Positions 12,236 to 23,404 of a DNA stretch of 64,000 bases are shown here, one piece after another. Numbering within the stretch: position 1 is the stretch's first letter; each line of letters opens with the position of its first letter. Both the position numbers and the translations under genes were made by a program. The notes under the pieces were generated by a model. The model was not told the origin of the DNA. It searched no databases and was given only the letters and a program-made list of their open reading frames with translations. The stretch covers positions 8,940,001 through 9,004,000 of the forward strand of contig CM040087.1 in the NCBI GenBank assembly GCA_022496805.1, given 5' to 3'. This DNA comes from Pohlia nutans. Taxonomy: Eukaryota > Streptophyta > Bryopsida > Bryales > Mniaceae.

Positions 12236-12642
12236 TGGCCTTCAAACATATTGCTTCAACCTTTGAGAAAATGTGAAGAATATCTTCCATCTTCATGAGC
12301 AATAAGTAGTGGATGAAAAGGCCAAGATGTTGAATGAAAAAAATAAGATGTATGAAGGGTTTTGTAAAAAGGTCAATATATTGAATGAAAATAATAGGAT
12401 GTATAAAAACAGAGAGTCGTTGCCAGGTTTTGCAAATAAAAATATAAAAAATAAGGGATAAAAAGGCCACCTCATTCACTTGCATGCAAGCTTTGTAGCC
12501 TAAAGTTAAATGACATGAAAACCAAATAAAAAATCTTGGTCGAAATTGAACCATCATAACAATGAGTAGCATTCGGTCACTTTGTCGTTTCATCCATCTA
12601 GTGATTTGTAGTGCATCTGGTGATTTCCATCCATGTAGTGCA

Positions 12643-13155
12643 TTAACTCCTAAACGCTCAAACGATCTTTTTCTGGTCGTTGCTCGAAACGATAATAAAA
12701 AATAATTTAAAATACTACATCAAGTCTATTTTCCAACACAATTTAAACTATGTCAATTCAAGTTAAACTCCACCTCGGAGAATTTTCCAAAATGGATCAC
12801 CTTAACATTGTCTTAGTGTTATCAAATTTTCTATTTGGGAAAAGTAATGATGTTCTCTCCATCATTTCTTTTGTTTTTTGAAGTTTACAATAAATAAACC
12901 AAATTTAACCAATCATGCTAAATTTCAAACTCTAAAAGTTAAAATTATAATTTATAAAAGATTTCAAAGTTCAATGTTTTAAATTCATTAGAAAAACATC
13001 TAAAGTTATTTTTGGAAGTTTGACTATAAAGATAATTTGGAGAGATGATGCCCTACACTTTCTCTATTGAACCAAACATCATCAAACATATGGAAGGTAC
13101 ATTATAACACATTTGTGTTTTGTCCAATACTCTTGGGGCTTTTGGAGGCTAAGTG
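12643..13155 (-). mobile_element. TTAA-K element, reverse copy (K2)
   Basis: Begins TTAACTCCTAAACG with the near-palindrome at 12661-12681. The reverse interior follows K1: TCAAGTTAAACTCCACC, AGTGTTAT.AAATTTTCTATTTGGG, ACAC.TTTGTGTTTTG. The far end is decayed, so 13155 is approximate. Its intact AGTTAAACTCC serves as an empty site for the D2 insertion in K4. Confidence 0.7.
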
Positions 13156-13333
13156 AAGCCGTTTATTTTTCATTTCTCATAGAGTGGGAAGGGTGGAAAA
13201 GGAAGCAAGAAGGCCATAAACTATTGTCAATGGACGGACAAAAGAAGTGGCGCAATGTTCTAATATATATATTTTTAAATTATTATAGTTGTCCATTTTC
13301 TACTGGTTAGCCATGCACCATAACACTCTTGGA

Positions 13334-13886
13334 TTAACCCCTAAGCATGCAAGGAGCCCCGTGGAGCCATGTTTGATCATTTTTCTGTCAAATGTTGATT
13401 TTCACCTAGTTCCTAATTTCAAATGAAAATGGTTCCAACTAAGAAAGTGTGGCAGCTATGTTATACTCTCTAGTCCAATTTACTGTTCTTCAAAATTGTT
13501 AAAATTCCGCATTTTACAACACTTTAAAGCTCACAACCCTAATATTCCAATATACACTACGAAAAAAATTGAATTGAATTTCTATTTATGTAAGCCCGAG
13601 AAACATGCCACCTACACTTTCTCATTTATCACTGTTATTTACATTTTTCCTTAAATTTTCATTCTATTTTAGGAATTTTAAAAATCACATTGATTACTAG
13701 AAGAGAAAACCTATGAAAAATTCTTACAAAATCCATTTTTATTTAAATAATTATGAAAAAATCATTCAAAATCATTTTAATAATATGTTAAATGAGGAAA
13801 ATACCAATATAATATGATATATTAAAAAATGTGAGTAATTTATGAAGTTTTACCGGGTAAATGTAGTGTGAACGCTTAAGGGTTAA
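13334..13886 (+). mobile_element. TTAA-B MITE (B2)
   Basis: A 553-bp unit from TTAACCCCTAAGCATGC to GAACGCTTAAGGGTTAA, collinear with 3976-4544 over its length. TTAA at both ends. Confidence 0.85.
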
Positions 13887-13976
13887 AGTATTATTCCTTA
13901 TAATGTTGCTCTTTAAAAGTGAGGGACTTGTAGGGATGCGTCAACAAAGACTATGTATAGTTACCTTTTCTTTTAG

Positions 13977-14290
13977 TTTTCTAAAACCTCCATAAATCTA
14001 AAAGCGACCCTTTCCTTAAAGTGTCCCTAGCCCAATCTTCCGTAATAAGTAGACTCTCCCACCCTACTATTGATGAGAATGTTCACAATGTAAACATTAG
14101 AGTTCAAGGTTACTTTAAAGGCAACCTATAGTCATTGCTTTGGAAATGCGTAACTTATTCACACGGTGTTAAAATAATGTGTGCTAAAGTGTGTTGGAAT
14201 CCTCCTAAACTTGCTATTAAAACCCACTCAAAGCGTTTTCTGTTTTATGTGTGTAAATGGGCTCAATTGGTAAGGTGAACGCTTTAACCT
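13977..14290 (+). repeat. Dispersed repeat V, copy 1, with tRNA-like 3-prime motif
   Basis: Collinear with about 23405-23730. Shared blocks: CCTTAAAG.GT.C.TAGC, GTAATAAGTAGA, ATTGATGAGAATGT.CACAAT, CTAAAGTG.GTTGGAATCC. Near its end both copies read GGCTCA(A/G)TTGGTAAGGTG, which resembles the internal A box of a tRNA promoter. Confidence 0.6.
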
Positions 14291-14439
14291 CTAAAAGTTG
14301 GGCCTATGATCATGGAATCATGTTTTATATGTCACACTCAATTTTTCTACTAAAAATAATACAAGAATTCAAATTTATATTTTTAGTAGAAGAGGTGGCA
14401 TCACCAAGCAAAAGCCCTTCACATAAAGAATTTGATGGA

Positions 14440-14520
14440 AATCATCCAAACAACAGTTGGAATTGAACATGCGACTTCATTCATAAGCCACTTTTTGGTC
14501 TCTTCGACATTCAGGGGATA
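14440..14520 (-). repeat. tRNA-like SINE relic
   Basis: On the minus strand AGTGGCTTATGAATG resembles an A box, and GCATGTTCAATTCC about 20 bp on fits the B-box consensus GGTTCAANNCC. Spacing and context are degraded. Confidence 0.35.
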
Positions 14521-14550
14521 AGGTATAGGTACCTTATGTACACCATGTTA

Positions 14551-14930
14551 TGTACAGTACCCTGTAACAAGTGTTGCAAGACACTCTGTTTTTTCACTTA
14601 AAACATATCCCATAGCCTGATTTAGAATGATGGTGTTGGCATGATAATCATCACATCTCCATGAGATTTTTTGCATCATGGAAGGTGTTCCAGTTACCTT
14701 CATACACCATGCATTTTCTAAATATAAAGAGGCATCCATTGCCATGTGTCTACCAAAATTGCCATCATGCTTAAAATTCTTGGAAAAGGGTACCCTTCTC
14801 AATGTGATCACTTCTTCTCTGGGATATCAGATTTTGAGTATGTTTGAGCTTGGGAGGGTCTAGAGATACACATACTTGTTTGCAAGTCATCTTGATGGTA
14901 CACATTTCTTAGAAAAATTGTGTGCAACAA
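14551..14930 (-). pseudogene. Possible frameshifted coding remnant
   Basis: A minus-strand open frame of about 87 residues (14551-14811) has protein-like composition, for example GNFGRHMAMDASLYLENAW and ISWRCDDYHANTIILNQ. Just upstream a different frame reads VCVSLDPPKLKHTQNL and stops, as if a frameshift separates the two. No family recognised. It could be an old transposon ORF or a gene fragment. Confidence 0.3.
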
Positions 14931-15391
14931 GTCCTGTTTGTCAAACATATCGTTTATGTGTTGTTGTTAGGACCTTTTTTATCATAGAGTGAGTAAGATA
15001 TATTGTAAACTTCATATCATATTAGGCTTCTATACTACTATAGCTTTGTAATGGTACCTTATTTGACTTTATTTGATCAAATTTTGATTTAATATATGAG
15101 TTTGATTTCCTTAGCCTAGAATATGAATGAATGGAAACTATGAAAATACTTTAGAGCCACATAGAGGAGAATTTTACCTACATAGTGTGCATCTTTGTAA
15201 TACCAAGAATGTGAACAATGATATACCCTATAAATTGGTGCAATCAAAATTTTAAAAATCATCATATATATTTCTCAGTTAATTTTTTTTGAAATTAAGT
15301 GAATAAGATAAAATAATTCACCAAAAATAGAGATTTCATTTTTTGACATTGACATTTTATGAACACGTGAAGGGTCCGTAACACAAAAGAT
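14931..15391. other. AT-rich spacer
   Basis: No recognised gene or repeat between the coding-like remnant and the TTAA-E element E2. Confidence 0.4.
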
Positions 15392-15574
15392 TTAACCCCT
15401 AAAGGACCAAGTGTCCTAACAAGGACATTTAGAGAATCGGGTAGGTTCCGGTGAACACATTTTTAATCGAATTTTGAAGGAAATTTAATAGTAGATTCCC
15501 CAATGTGCCACAAAAATGGGGATTCTTTTTTTTTTGAATTCCGACACCGTATGTGAAAGTTATGAGGGGAAATG

Positions 15575-15695
15575 TGTTTTTTTCGGGAGAAAGGGCAGCG
15601 GGGCAGTAGAGAAATAGTTGAATTTTAGGGGGGGCAACAAGATGGGCGGGGTGTGGAAAATGGGGTGGACTGTGGGGGGCAGAAGACCACCCCGT
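15575..15695 (+). other. G-run tract, G-quadruplex candidate
   Basis: Within E2 the plus strand has G runs of 7, 3, 4, 4 and 6 within about 60 bases (around 15627-15680), followed by CCACCCCG. Outstanding in an AT-rich setting. Confidence 0.6.
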
Positions 15696-15711
15696 TTCCC
15701 AAACTCATAAA

Positions 15712-15736
<25 letters not shown>
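15712..15736 (+). repeat. (TA)n microsatellite
   Basis: About 12 TA units directly downstream of the G-rich tract, leading into A/T-only sequence to about 15900. Confidence 0.95.
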
Positions 15737-15743
<7 letters not shown>

Positions 15744-16704
15744 AATAATTTTTTATAAATAAAAAATATTATTTTAAACTGAAAAATATTATTTTAAATT
15801 AAAAATATTATTTTAAACCGACAGTTCAATTTCATAATTAAAAATATTATTTAAAAAATTGAAAAATAAAATCATTTTTAAAAATAAAAAATAAAAAATA
15901 AAAATCGTCCAATGAAGGACTGCCATGTGGCAGTGTACCTTGAGAGTTAGTGGGGTCATGAACATTGGAATGGGTTGGCACTTCAATTCCCTTCCTCCAC
16001 CCTTTATTTCCCCCCTAACCCCCAAAATTCTTAGAAAATGTGCTACATGTCTTCTAAAACTTGGAGATTTTTTTTTTTTTCAAATTTTTTTTCGCCATTT
16101 TGTAGAGGGTGGAATGTACTTGTGTTTCACCGCTCGGATTTGTATTTTAAATAAAGAAAGTCGATAATATTGCAATTCCAAAAACATATAGTCTTTTCTG
16201 AACTTTTAAACCCCCAACAAGTGCAAGGTGTTATTCAACATCCTAAACATCTCCAAACGCAACGAAAATTGGTACACAACTAAGTAACATCATATAGAAT
16301 GTGAAAGTGAAGTGCGACAAGTTTCGGTAGTGAGGTTTTTTTGATGTAGTTGTGGTCAAACGCATCTGAAATTTTCGGGCATGTGTTTTTTTGGGGTGTT
16401 TTTTTCCATCAAACGCAATTATCTTGCAATCCGTGCGGTCAAAATCAACGAAATTTGTTGTGTATGTTTTTCAAATAGTTTAGGACAAGATCTTACGGTT
16501 AGAAGGTAAAAAATAACATTCTTTTGGATTTTTTGCATGGGGGAGTAAAAATGGCAGCATTGGAGTGTTTCTGGAGGAAAAACACTCCGGTCCTTTAGGG
16601 GTTAATAGGATAAACTTGATAAAATCCTCCCTTATCGAAAATGAATGAGAGAATTTCAAGAGTTCACAAAATGGTTGCAAGACATGTTGGAGGGTACTGT
16701 ACAC

Positions 16705-16830
16705 CACACTAGCTCAGTGGCAGTGAGTCTGAGATGTAGGCTTGATAGGAAGTTAAGCTTTGCAATAATAAGTTAGAAATAAGTTAGAGTCATTCTTGGT
16801 TCAGTCGTTGCTCTGGAATGGTACCTGACT
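16705..16830 (+). repeat. Possible tRNA-derived SINE head
   Basis: CTAGCTCAGTGGCAGTGAG matches the tRNA A box, with GGTTCAGTC about 85 bp downstream as a weak B box. No second copy was found in the window and no A/T tail is evident. Confidence 0.35.
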
Positions 16831-16989
16831 TACTCACAAAAGTTAATGTTCATTGATGTTCAGACAGATTCATATCATTCTCGGTTGGGGTGGAGCTCGG
16901 TCCATCTCCACACCTCCCGCCTCTGTAATCATAAGTTCATTTCTTCCTTTTCCTCAAAACTGAGAAGCATAGCATAGCATTCAATAGTC

Positions 16990-17330
16990 TCTGAGACTAC
17001 TACCTTTCCTACCTTCCTCCAAGACAATGATGTGGAATATGTACATCATTTCATCCCCCAATGAAATGATGTGGGATATTCCACATCACATCAATAGCTA
17101 TGGAGGCAGGTGGCATTAAGTAAGAGCAATTAATCATGGTGAACAATAATCGAAAGCACTCACTCAGTCACAATTCAATAGTGTCCTGTAATTGTTTATT
17201 TGATTTAATAGCCCATTCAATTACACATCACTGGTCACTCTATATATAAAAGTGGATGAAACTTATAGGCAACCTTTTTGAAGGCTACTGAATGTTATAC
17301 AATGTGAATCTTCAGCTTCTTTCAATTTGC
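16990..17330 (+). repeat. Dispersed repeat W, copy 1
   Basis: The reverse complement matches 20240-20730: the CTATGGAGGC.GGTGGCATTAAG, GTGAACA.TAATCGAAAGCACTCA, TCACTGGTCACTC and AAAGTGGATGAAA blocks. A stem at about 17030-17090 (GGAATAT...ATATTCC) contains ATTTCATC..GATGAAAT-like arms. Confidence 0.6.
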
Positions 17331-17664
17331 AATGGCAACTACCGTTGCTCTAAAACATAGGGGCGGGCTACTACGTGGTGCGGAATACTCTTGGGATATC
17401 TTGTCATGTTTACACTGCCACGTGACAATTTGGAGGTTAGGGTTTTGAATTTGGGGTTTAGCATTTACAATTTGGATGTCAAGGAATTATGATCATATTA
17501 ATGTTGGTGAATATCCATTGAATACTCAAGGAATATAATGCACCCGCACCTCCCATTTGCACTACTCGAGGCACTACTGCGTGCCACGTATAAGTTGATC
17601 CCTAAAACATGCATGTACTTGTTTGAGATTCAACAATTGAAAATACAATTTGTGAAAATGGCTA
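17331..17664. other. Spacer without recognised feature
   Basis: Includes TACGTGGTGCGG and short frames without protein character. No terminal repeats seen. Confidence 0.35.
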
Positions 17665-18010
17665 CACTCACTTTTAAATGTTTGGAGTCCTCTCCAAAAT
17701 TGGCAGTTTTGCAAAAAATGCATTATAAAATGCCACTAAGAGGGATATTTTGAACTTGATGTATGAATAGAAGTTGCACATTATGAATTTCAGATTCTAT
17801 CTATACAATTAAATCTATGATTTCTATCACCAATATTTTATATTTATTTTCAAACTCAAAATTTGATTTGATTTTTTTTGTAATTCAATTACAAAGAAGA
17901 TATTCACAATTTATAGATGAAATTTGTTGTGATTGATTGAAATGTGATACTCTAAGTGTAGTGATTTTTGGAGATTATTTGATTGCTTATTATTAATGAT
18001 TATTTGGTTT
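17665..18010 (+). mobile_element. TTAA-A fragment lacking clear ends
   Basis: Matches the left two thirds of A1 and A2: TTGGCAGTTTTGCAAA, GCATTATAAAATGC, AAGAGGGATATTTTGAACTT, GTAGTGATTTTTGGAGA. Neither terminus is preserved as TTAA plus CCC. Confidence 0.65.
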
Positions 18011-18477
18011 GAGAATTTTTGGAGATCATATGAATAAATTTGAAATTTGCAAAATTGAAATCATAAGAGCACCTATTCTTGACACTAGAGTGACTAAACT
18101 ATCCTTAATCAAACATCTTTGAAGTACAAAATGCTGCAACTTCCATTTTTTGTCTCAAATAACTTTCTTCGACTTCCATTTTTTACTTAATTTTTAAAAC
18201 TTATGTTGAAATTAAGATCTATTAGTGTTGGAATCGGGTCATCTTGCCCAATGTTTATTTTTACTTTTATGATAGTTGAATTCCCCTCTCCTCACATGAG
18301 ATACATTTTAAGGAGGGTCTTAGAGGGAATCTCATTGATTTTTTCTAGAAAAAATAAACATAATTCTTGCTGGCTCTTAGGGCCTCAAAACTACCTATCT
18401 ATAAACGCTAGGTGTTGTTAAAGGGTGAACCATCTTCACTAAGCAATACACCATTTGTTTCAATTAATGCGAGATAC
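18011..18477. other. Spacer without recognised feature
   Basis: AT-rich sequence. The 72-residue frame at 18203-18421 has no supporting context. Confidence 0.4.
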
Positions 18478-18609
18478 CACTAGTAGAAACACCGCTCCGC
18501 ACAAACTAGCAAAAAGACCCACGAGAAGACCCCACATGACGAATTAGAATAGTCGCGGATCTTTTTGGACATGCTTCTTTAGTCTATGCAAGTGGTGTTT
18601 CTACTAGTG
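18478..18609 (+). mobile_element. CACTA-type MITE, second family, copy 4
   Basis: A 132-bp element from CACTAGTAGAAACACCG to GGTGTTTCTACTAGTG with the perfect 3-bp duplication TAC (18475-18477 and 18610-18612). The interior ACGAGAAGACCCCACATGAC recurs reversed at 32868-32900. Different interior from the family at 240 and 7342. Confidence 0.9.
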
Positions 18610-18829
18610 TACAACAATCATTTGATATTTCGTTTTCCTTCAAGGATATATTTTAGAGTAATTTACATCTTTACTTGATTTATCGATTCTCCATCGACGT
18701 TTTTTAAAATATCTAAGAACTTTCCAGAAATCCATGTTAGGATGATTAACATGTCAACGTTCAGTTCAGTCAAATTTTAGCTACATTTTTGTTAAAACTT
18801 CCAAACTGACATGCAATTTTTTTTGATGC

Positions 18830-19378
18830 TTAACCCCTAAATGACGGAGGGGGTAAGGGCAAAACATAAATGTGTTATAAAAAATTACTTCTTCAACTTT
18901 GATGAAGTTTGGTCCAAAAGAGAAAATGAGGAGCTTGATGTTTAGTAATTTTCCATACGGTCAAATATCAAAAAATAGCTTTTTATCATCTCATAATGAA
19001 TTTAGAAGCATTTAACTTCAAATATTTATAAGAATCACAAATTTTATTTTTAGAATTTGAAATTTTGTTTGATTTGTTAAAACTAGACATTCTATTCTAA
19101 AATCGAAAATTGAAAATTTTTCAACGGAGAGAACATCATTACTTTCCCCAAATAGTAAGTTTTCTAACACTAGACAATGTAGAAGTGTTTTTCTTTGAAA
19201 ATTTCTCCCGGGTGGAGTTTAACTCACATTGACATGATTCAAATTGGGTTGGAAAGTAGACTTGATTACCTATTTAAAAATATTTTTTATTTTCTATAAA
19301 ATTCTTTTTTCTATTTCGGGCAGCCCATAAAAAAAGGGCAGAGACCATAAAATGGTTGATCCGTCACTTAGGGGTTAA
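18830..19378 (+). mobile_element. TTAA-K MITE (K1), full length
   Basis: A 549-bp reference copy of the K family: TTAACCCCTAAATGACGGAG to CCGTCACTTAGGGGTTAA. Internal landmarks: GATGAAGTTTGGTCC, GGTGGAGTTTAACTC, CGGGCAGCCC. Six K copies or fragments occur in the window. Confidence 0.85.
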
Positions 19379-19694
19379 GTTGCGAGGGAATTCACAGGTT
19401 TTAATTTTTTTTTTAAGGCGCAACCTTAGTCAAGAAGTGATGCGCCGATTACCAATTGTGCAGACTGTCTGTGACCAACGGTGCTGCCGCCTTTGCAGGA
19501 GGATTCCCATGTTCACTTAGCAGCTCAGAACACATGCAATGCGTGCGCCGTCATGGAGGTCTGATGGCTTTTGTTGACAATTTCAGTGCATTATGTCAGC
19601 CATGATATAATTTATTTTCTTTCAGTATGTCAACAACTGAACTGAGTGCAGAATGCTGTTGAGTCCATCAATTTTACGAGCTCCCTCAACCATT
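19379..19694. other. Unassigned spacer, less AT-rich
   Basis: Between K1 and the Stowaway-like terminus. No ORF or repeat structure recognised. Confidence 0.35.
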
Positions 19695-19735
19695 AATTAT
19701 ACCCCCTCTGTCCCGTATTACTAGACATTTTTGGG
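19695..19735 (+). mobile_element. Single Stowaway-like terminus
   Basis: TACCCCCTCTGTCCCGTATT after TTAATTA resembles the Stowaway/mariner terminus CTCCCTCCGT(C/T)CC next to TA. No matching opposite end was found nearby, so this is a solo or truncated end. Confidence 0.5.
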
Positions 19736-19774
19736 TTTCTCCAATTCTAAGTTAGATGAAATTGATCTTCAAAT

Positions 19775-20085
19775 GCTCATACACTTCTACTCGCAAACAC
19801 CTTGTTGCAATGCACCAACATTGCATTGGGAACTTGGGATTCAATTGGGAACACAAAAGGAACATGGAAACTTTGGGAACATTTAGGAAACATGATGGGA
19901 ACATAAAGAGAACTCGGGGAAGGAGATGCTAGGGAATGTGATGCCAAGTTTTTGGGAACATCATGGGAAGCGTGGAGAACAATTTGGGAACATGATGAAA
20001 AATTGGATGAAACGCATGGATGTGAAATGTGGATGATTTCGTGACATGGTATCGTGATGCATACCAAGCAGGGTAGTGATATGGT
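19775..20085 (-). repeat. GTTCCC-rich dispersed repeat T, copy 2
   Basis: The plus strand shows the complement GGGAACA many times, beginning AAACACCTTGTTGCAATGCA and ending near GGTATCGTGA. Reverse of copies 1 and 3. Confidence 0.65.
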
Positions 20086-20176
20086 ATCGTGACGTTGTGT
20101 ACTTAATATAAGAGATTTGTGTCAAAAGGAACAAGCGGCTTGTTGCATAGTCTCTGTATTGGTATTTAAAAGTAAA

Positions 20177-20201
20177 TTTAGGGTTTAGGGTTTAGGGTTT
20201 A
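20177..20201 (+). repeat. Interstitial plant telomere repeat
   Basis: Just over three TTTAGGG units in a row. Enclosed by the inverted pair TTTAAAAGTAAATT (left) and AATTTACTTTTAAA (right), giving a small symmetric structure at about 20165-20216. Confidence 0.85.
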
Positions 20202-20239
20202 GAATTTACTTTTAAAACTTTTTTCAAGCCCCCTCAACC

Positions 20240-20730
20240 ATTAACCCTTTACATAACATTCAGTAACCTTCCAAGAGGGTGCCTTTAGTTTTCATCCACC
20301 TTTATACGTGGAGTGACCAGTGATTTGTAATTGAATGAACTATTGAATCAAATAGACAATTACAAAACATTATTGAATTGTGAATGAATCAAATATACAA
20401 ATACGAAACACTGTTGAATTGAGAAAGAATCAAATAAAAAATTACTAAACATTGTTGAGTTGTGATTGAATCAAAAAAAAATTACAAAACAATGTTGAGT
20501 TGTGATTGAATGAGTGCTTTCGAATCAAATAAAAAATTACTAAACATTGTTGAGTTGTGATTGAATCAAAAAAAATTTACAAAACAATGTTGAGTTGTGA
20601 TTGAATGAGTGCTTTCGATGACTGTTCACCATGGTTGATTGCGCTTGCTTAATGCCACGCGCCTCCATAGCTACTGATTTGATGTGAAATATCTTGCATC
20701 ATTCTGTTGGAAGGAGGCAACAGTTAGAAA
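20240..20730 (-). repeat. Dispersed repeat W, copy 2, expanded by tandem repeats
   Basis: Reverse of 16990-17330, enlarged by a minisatellite at about 20345-20620. The basic unit of about 45-50 bp reads GAATCAAATA..AATTAC(A/T)AAAC then A.TGTTGAGTTGTGATT. The last two blocks form a near-identical higher-order duplication of about 99 bp, each ending GAATGAGTGCTTTCGA. Confidence 0.7.
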
Positions 20731-20830
20731 GGCTACTGAATGTTATGTAACATCATGATTCAACATTGTTTTCAAAAATCCGTTATATAATGTTTAATGA
20801 AAAAAAAAAATACAAGACAAGGACACATGT

Positions 20831-21373
20831 TTAACCCCTAAGTGCCCAATCAACCATATTATGCTTGATTTTTGGTCAAACGTCCAAAAAATCAAGTGTT
20901 TTAGCTTTATTGTAGTTGGTGTTTTCGTTAGATGTTTAAGTTAAGTTATGATACATCTTTTGACCGTTGGGATTGGAAAATAGAATTCATTTGAAGTTTT
21001 TCCACCGTTGAGAAATTTGAAATTTGAGTGTCCAAAATACAAAGGGCTTTTTAAGAATGCTCCAATCATAGGTCTCTTTTATTTTTTCACTTTCATATTT
21101 TTACTACTTGTAAATGTAACTTTTATCTACCTTAAATACAATTTTTGATATTAAATTTGACAAAAATATATTTATTTTGAATTTTTATCTTGTTTACATA
21201 ATAAAATTTGTAAATATTCAAAATATCTTCCAATCATGTTGAAATTTTCGTCATACCTTCATAGTGCTCATGACTATCAATGAAAAATTATAAATCATCC
21301 AATGTGATATTTCAAGTATGCAAATTGTAGTGATTTGACTTTTTTAGAATAGGTGAAGACATTTAGGGGTTAA
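20831..21373 (+). mobile_element. TTAA-G element (G1)
   Basis: A 543-bp unit from TTAACCCCTAAGTGCC to GACATTTAGGGGTTAA. An AATCAA...TTGATT stem at 20848-20870 encloses CCATATTATGC near the left end. Only one copy in the window. Confidence 0.75.
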
Positions 21374-21749
21374 TTTTCAACCCTCAATATCTTGTATATT
21401 TTTATCACCTAGGCTCATTTTCCAACTCCAAGAAATTTGTGCATTATGAGCATTATGCAAATTAGGTGGTTTGCAAAATAATTAGAAAACTATGGTCTTT
21501 TGTTCAAAATTGCACCAACCAACAGTAAAACATTAAATTTTATTATTGTACGTAAATTTTATGTAAATTTTCTGTGAATTTGAATATTCCACTTCTAAAA
21601 AAATAAAATTATTGGTCCATCTTAACAACACTCTAAAAGTGGTGACGGAGGGATGAAAAAAAGAAGTGATAGGAGCAAGAACAGATCTTTGCCTTTATTT
21701 GATAAATGGTATTTTGAATAACCTTTGAAATGATTTTTGAAATAATCTT
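21374..21749. other. AT-rich spacer between G1 and C2
   Basis: No recognised gene or repeat. Confidence 0.4.
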
Positions 21750-22556
21750 TTAACCTTTTAGCGCTCTAGTGACCACTTTGTAGTCTCTCGTGTGTCAAAA
21801 ACGCAAATAACGGAAAATCCGTGAAAAATTAGATTTTGAATCATAAAATTCAAATTCTTGAGACTTATAGTATACATCCTTTTTTTAAATAAATAAAATT
21901 TAATTTGGAGTTGTGCAACTATCAAAATACCTATGAACAAAATGCAAAATACTGCAAATACTTGAAAATTCAATAAAATACTTACAAATACAAGACATGT
22001 ATTATGCAACATTTCTTGCGTTTGGAAGTTTGTTACCTTGTTTTATTTTTTTGGATTGTGTTCTCTTGTTCATGTTCCATTAGTGTATGTATTTCAATCT
22101 TGATCCATGTACCAACTCCTTTTATATTTTAATGGTAAATTATTTGTCCTAAACCATACATGGATAAGTCACTTTCACTTGTAAAATTTACAATAAATAT
22201 GTGTGAGTCTGTTCTTAACATGAAAGATTGCAACGGAGAGGTGTTGACATAAGTCTTTGTTGAACATCTTTACTTTTATTTTAGAAAATTTAACCCAAAT
22301 TCTATTTAACTTTGAAGTCACACACCTTTCACAATCTCATTTTTGAGTGTGCATTGTATGGTTCAAAGACATACTATGACCTTCCAATCCCACCGTCGGA
22401 TGATGTTCTAATTTTGTCAAAATGTCTACACTCTAGTTGAGAATACAATTATACGGTTATTTTTTAATTTAATCCAATCTATTTCTGGTAGTATCATTCA
22501 TAGTGGAAAAATTGAGTGAAATCTAGTGAAACCAGCTACAGTGCCCAAAGTGTTAA
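21750..22556 (+). mobile_element. TTAA-C element (C2)
   Basis: An 807-bp unit, TTAACCTTTTAGCGC to CCCAAAGTGTTAA, collinear with 8573-9382 along its whole length (ACGGAAAATCCGTGA..., GAAAGATTGCAACGGAGAGGT, GATGAT..TC.AATTTT). Termini more decayed than in C1. Confidence 0.82.
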
Positions 22557-22984
22557 AAGGATTAAACAACTTCACTTTTAACACCTAATGACTCTCGCAA
22601 CCATAATGTATGGCCATATTTGTTAAATTGAGACAATTCGTAGTCTCATATTATTTGATTGTACATTTAAATGGTAATTAATGTTAATTATTGATCTTTT
22701 CGGTAAATTGAGACTTCAATATGTTAATACACTTACAAACCTTTGATTTTATAAAGGTTGGTATGTTTATAAATTTTTAATTTGTTAGAATAGAAGTCTC
22801 AAATAATAAGGCTAAAGTCTAAAAGATGTTCATTTTGTCTCAGTTTAACGAATATGACCTTTATGTGGTCAATGCTTGTCTTTATTTTACCTAAATTTTC
22901 ACACTTAAATGTTTTGAAATTGATTTGACAAACAACTGTTATTATTTTCCAATTAGACCATGATATCTATTATATTAAATACAT
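22557..22984. other. AT-rich spacer
   Basis: Contains a loosely repeated GGTAAATTGAGAC word but no clear feature. Confidence 0.4.
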
Positions 22985-23290
22985 GGTTACAATACCATAT
23001 CACTGCCCTGACTGATATCCGTCACAATACAACGTCACAAAATCATTCACATATCGCATCCATACCTTTCATCTAATTTTCATCATGTTCTTAAATTGTT
23101 CACCACAGTTCCCATGATGTTCTCCAAAGCTTCGCATCACATTCCCTAGCGTTCCTTTCATTTTCCCTAATGTTCCCAAGTTCTCTTTTATGATCCAAAG
23201 TTCCCATGTTCCTTTTATGTTCTTAATTGATTTCCACGTTCCTAATGCAATGTTGCTGCATTGCAATAAGGTGTTTGCTGGTATAAATAT
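22985..23290 (+). repeat. GTTCCC-rich dispersed repeat T, copy 3
   Basis: Starts near ACAATACCATATCACTGCC, the complement of the end of copy 2, and runs through many GTTCCC words to GTTGCTGCATTGCAATAAGG. This copy and copy 2 define the family ends best. Confidence 0.65.
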
Positions 23291-23404
23291 GTAAATACAA
23301 ATATAAATATATTTTATATATTTTATGCACGATGCATAGATGATCTCTTTCCATGAAATTTTCAAAATATTATAAATTCTAATGTAGTTTCAAGTAATGG
23401 GAGA

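Larger units (their letters stand above)
15392..16605 (+). mobile_element. TTAA-E element (E2), enlarged
   Basis: A 1214-bp unit with a perfect 13-bp inverted repeat CCCCTAAAGGACC / GGTCCTTTAGGGG inside TTAA. Subterminal palindrome TGTCCTAACAAGGACA at 15411-15426; right-side stem GGAGTGTTT/AAACACTCC at about 16562-16589. GATCTTACGGTTAGAA at about 16489. It is longer than its relatives because of an inner G-rich tract, a TA tract and AT-rich filler. Confidence 0.85.

Noticed and set aside
12225..12593. 122-residue minus-strand ORF
   Set aside because: Phe/Ile/His-rich translation of AT-rich DNA, overlapped by a second frame; no splice or start support.
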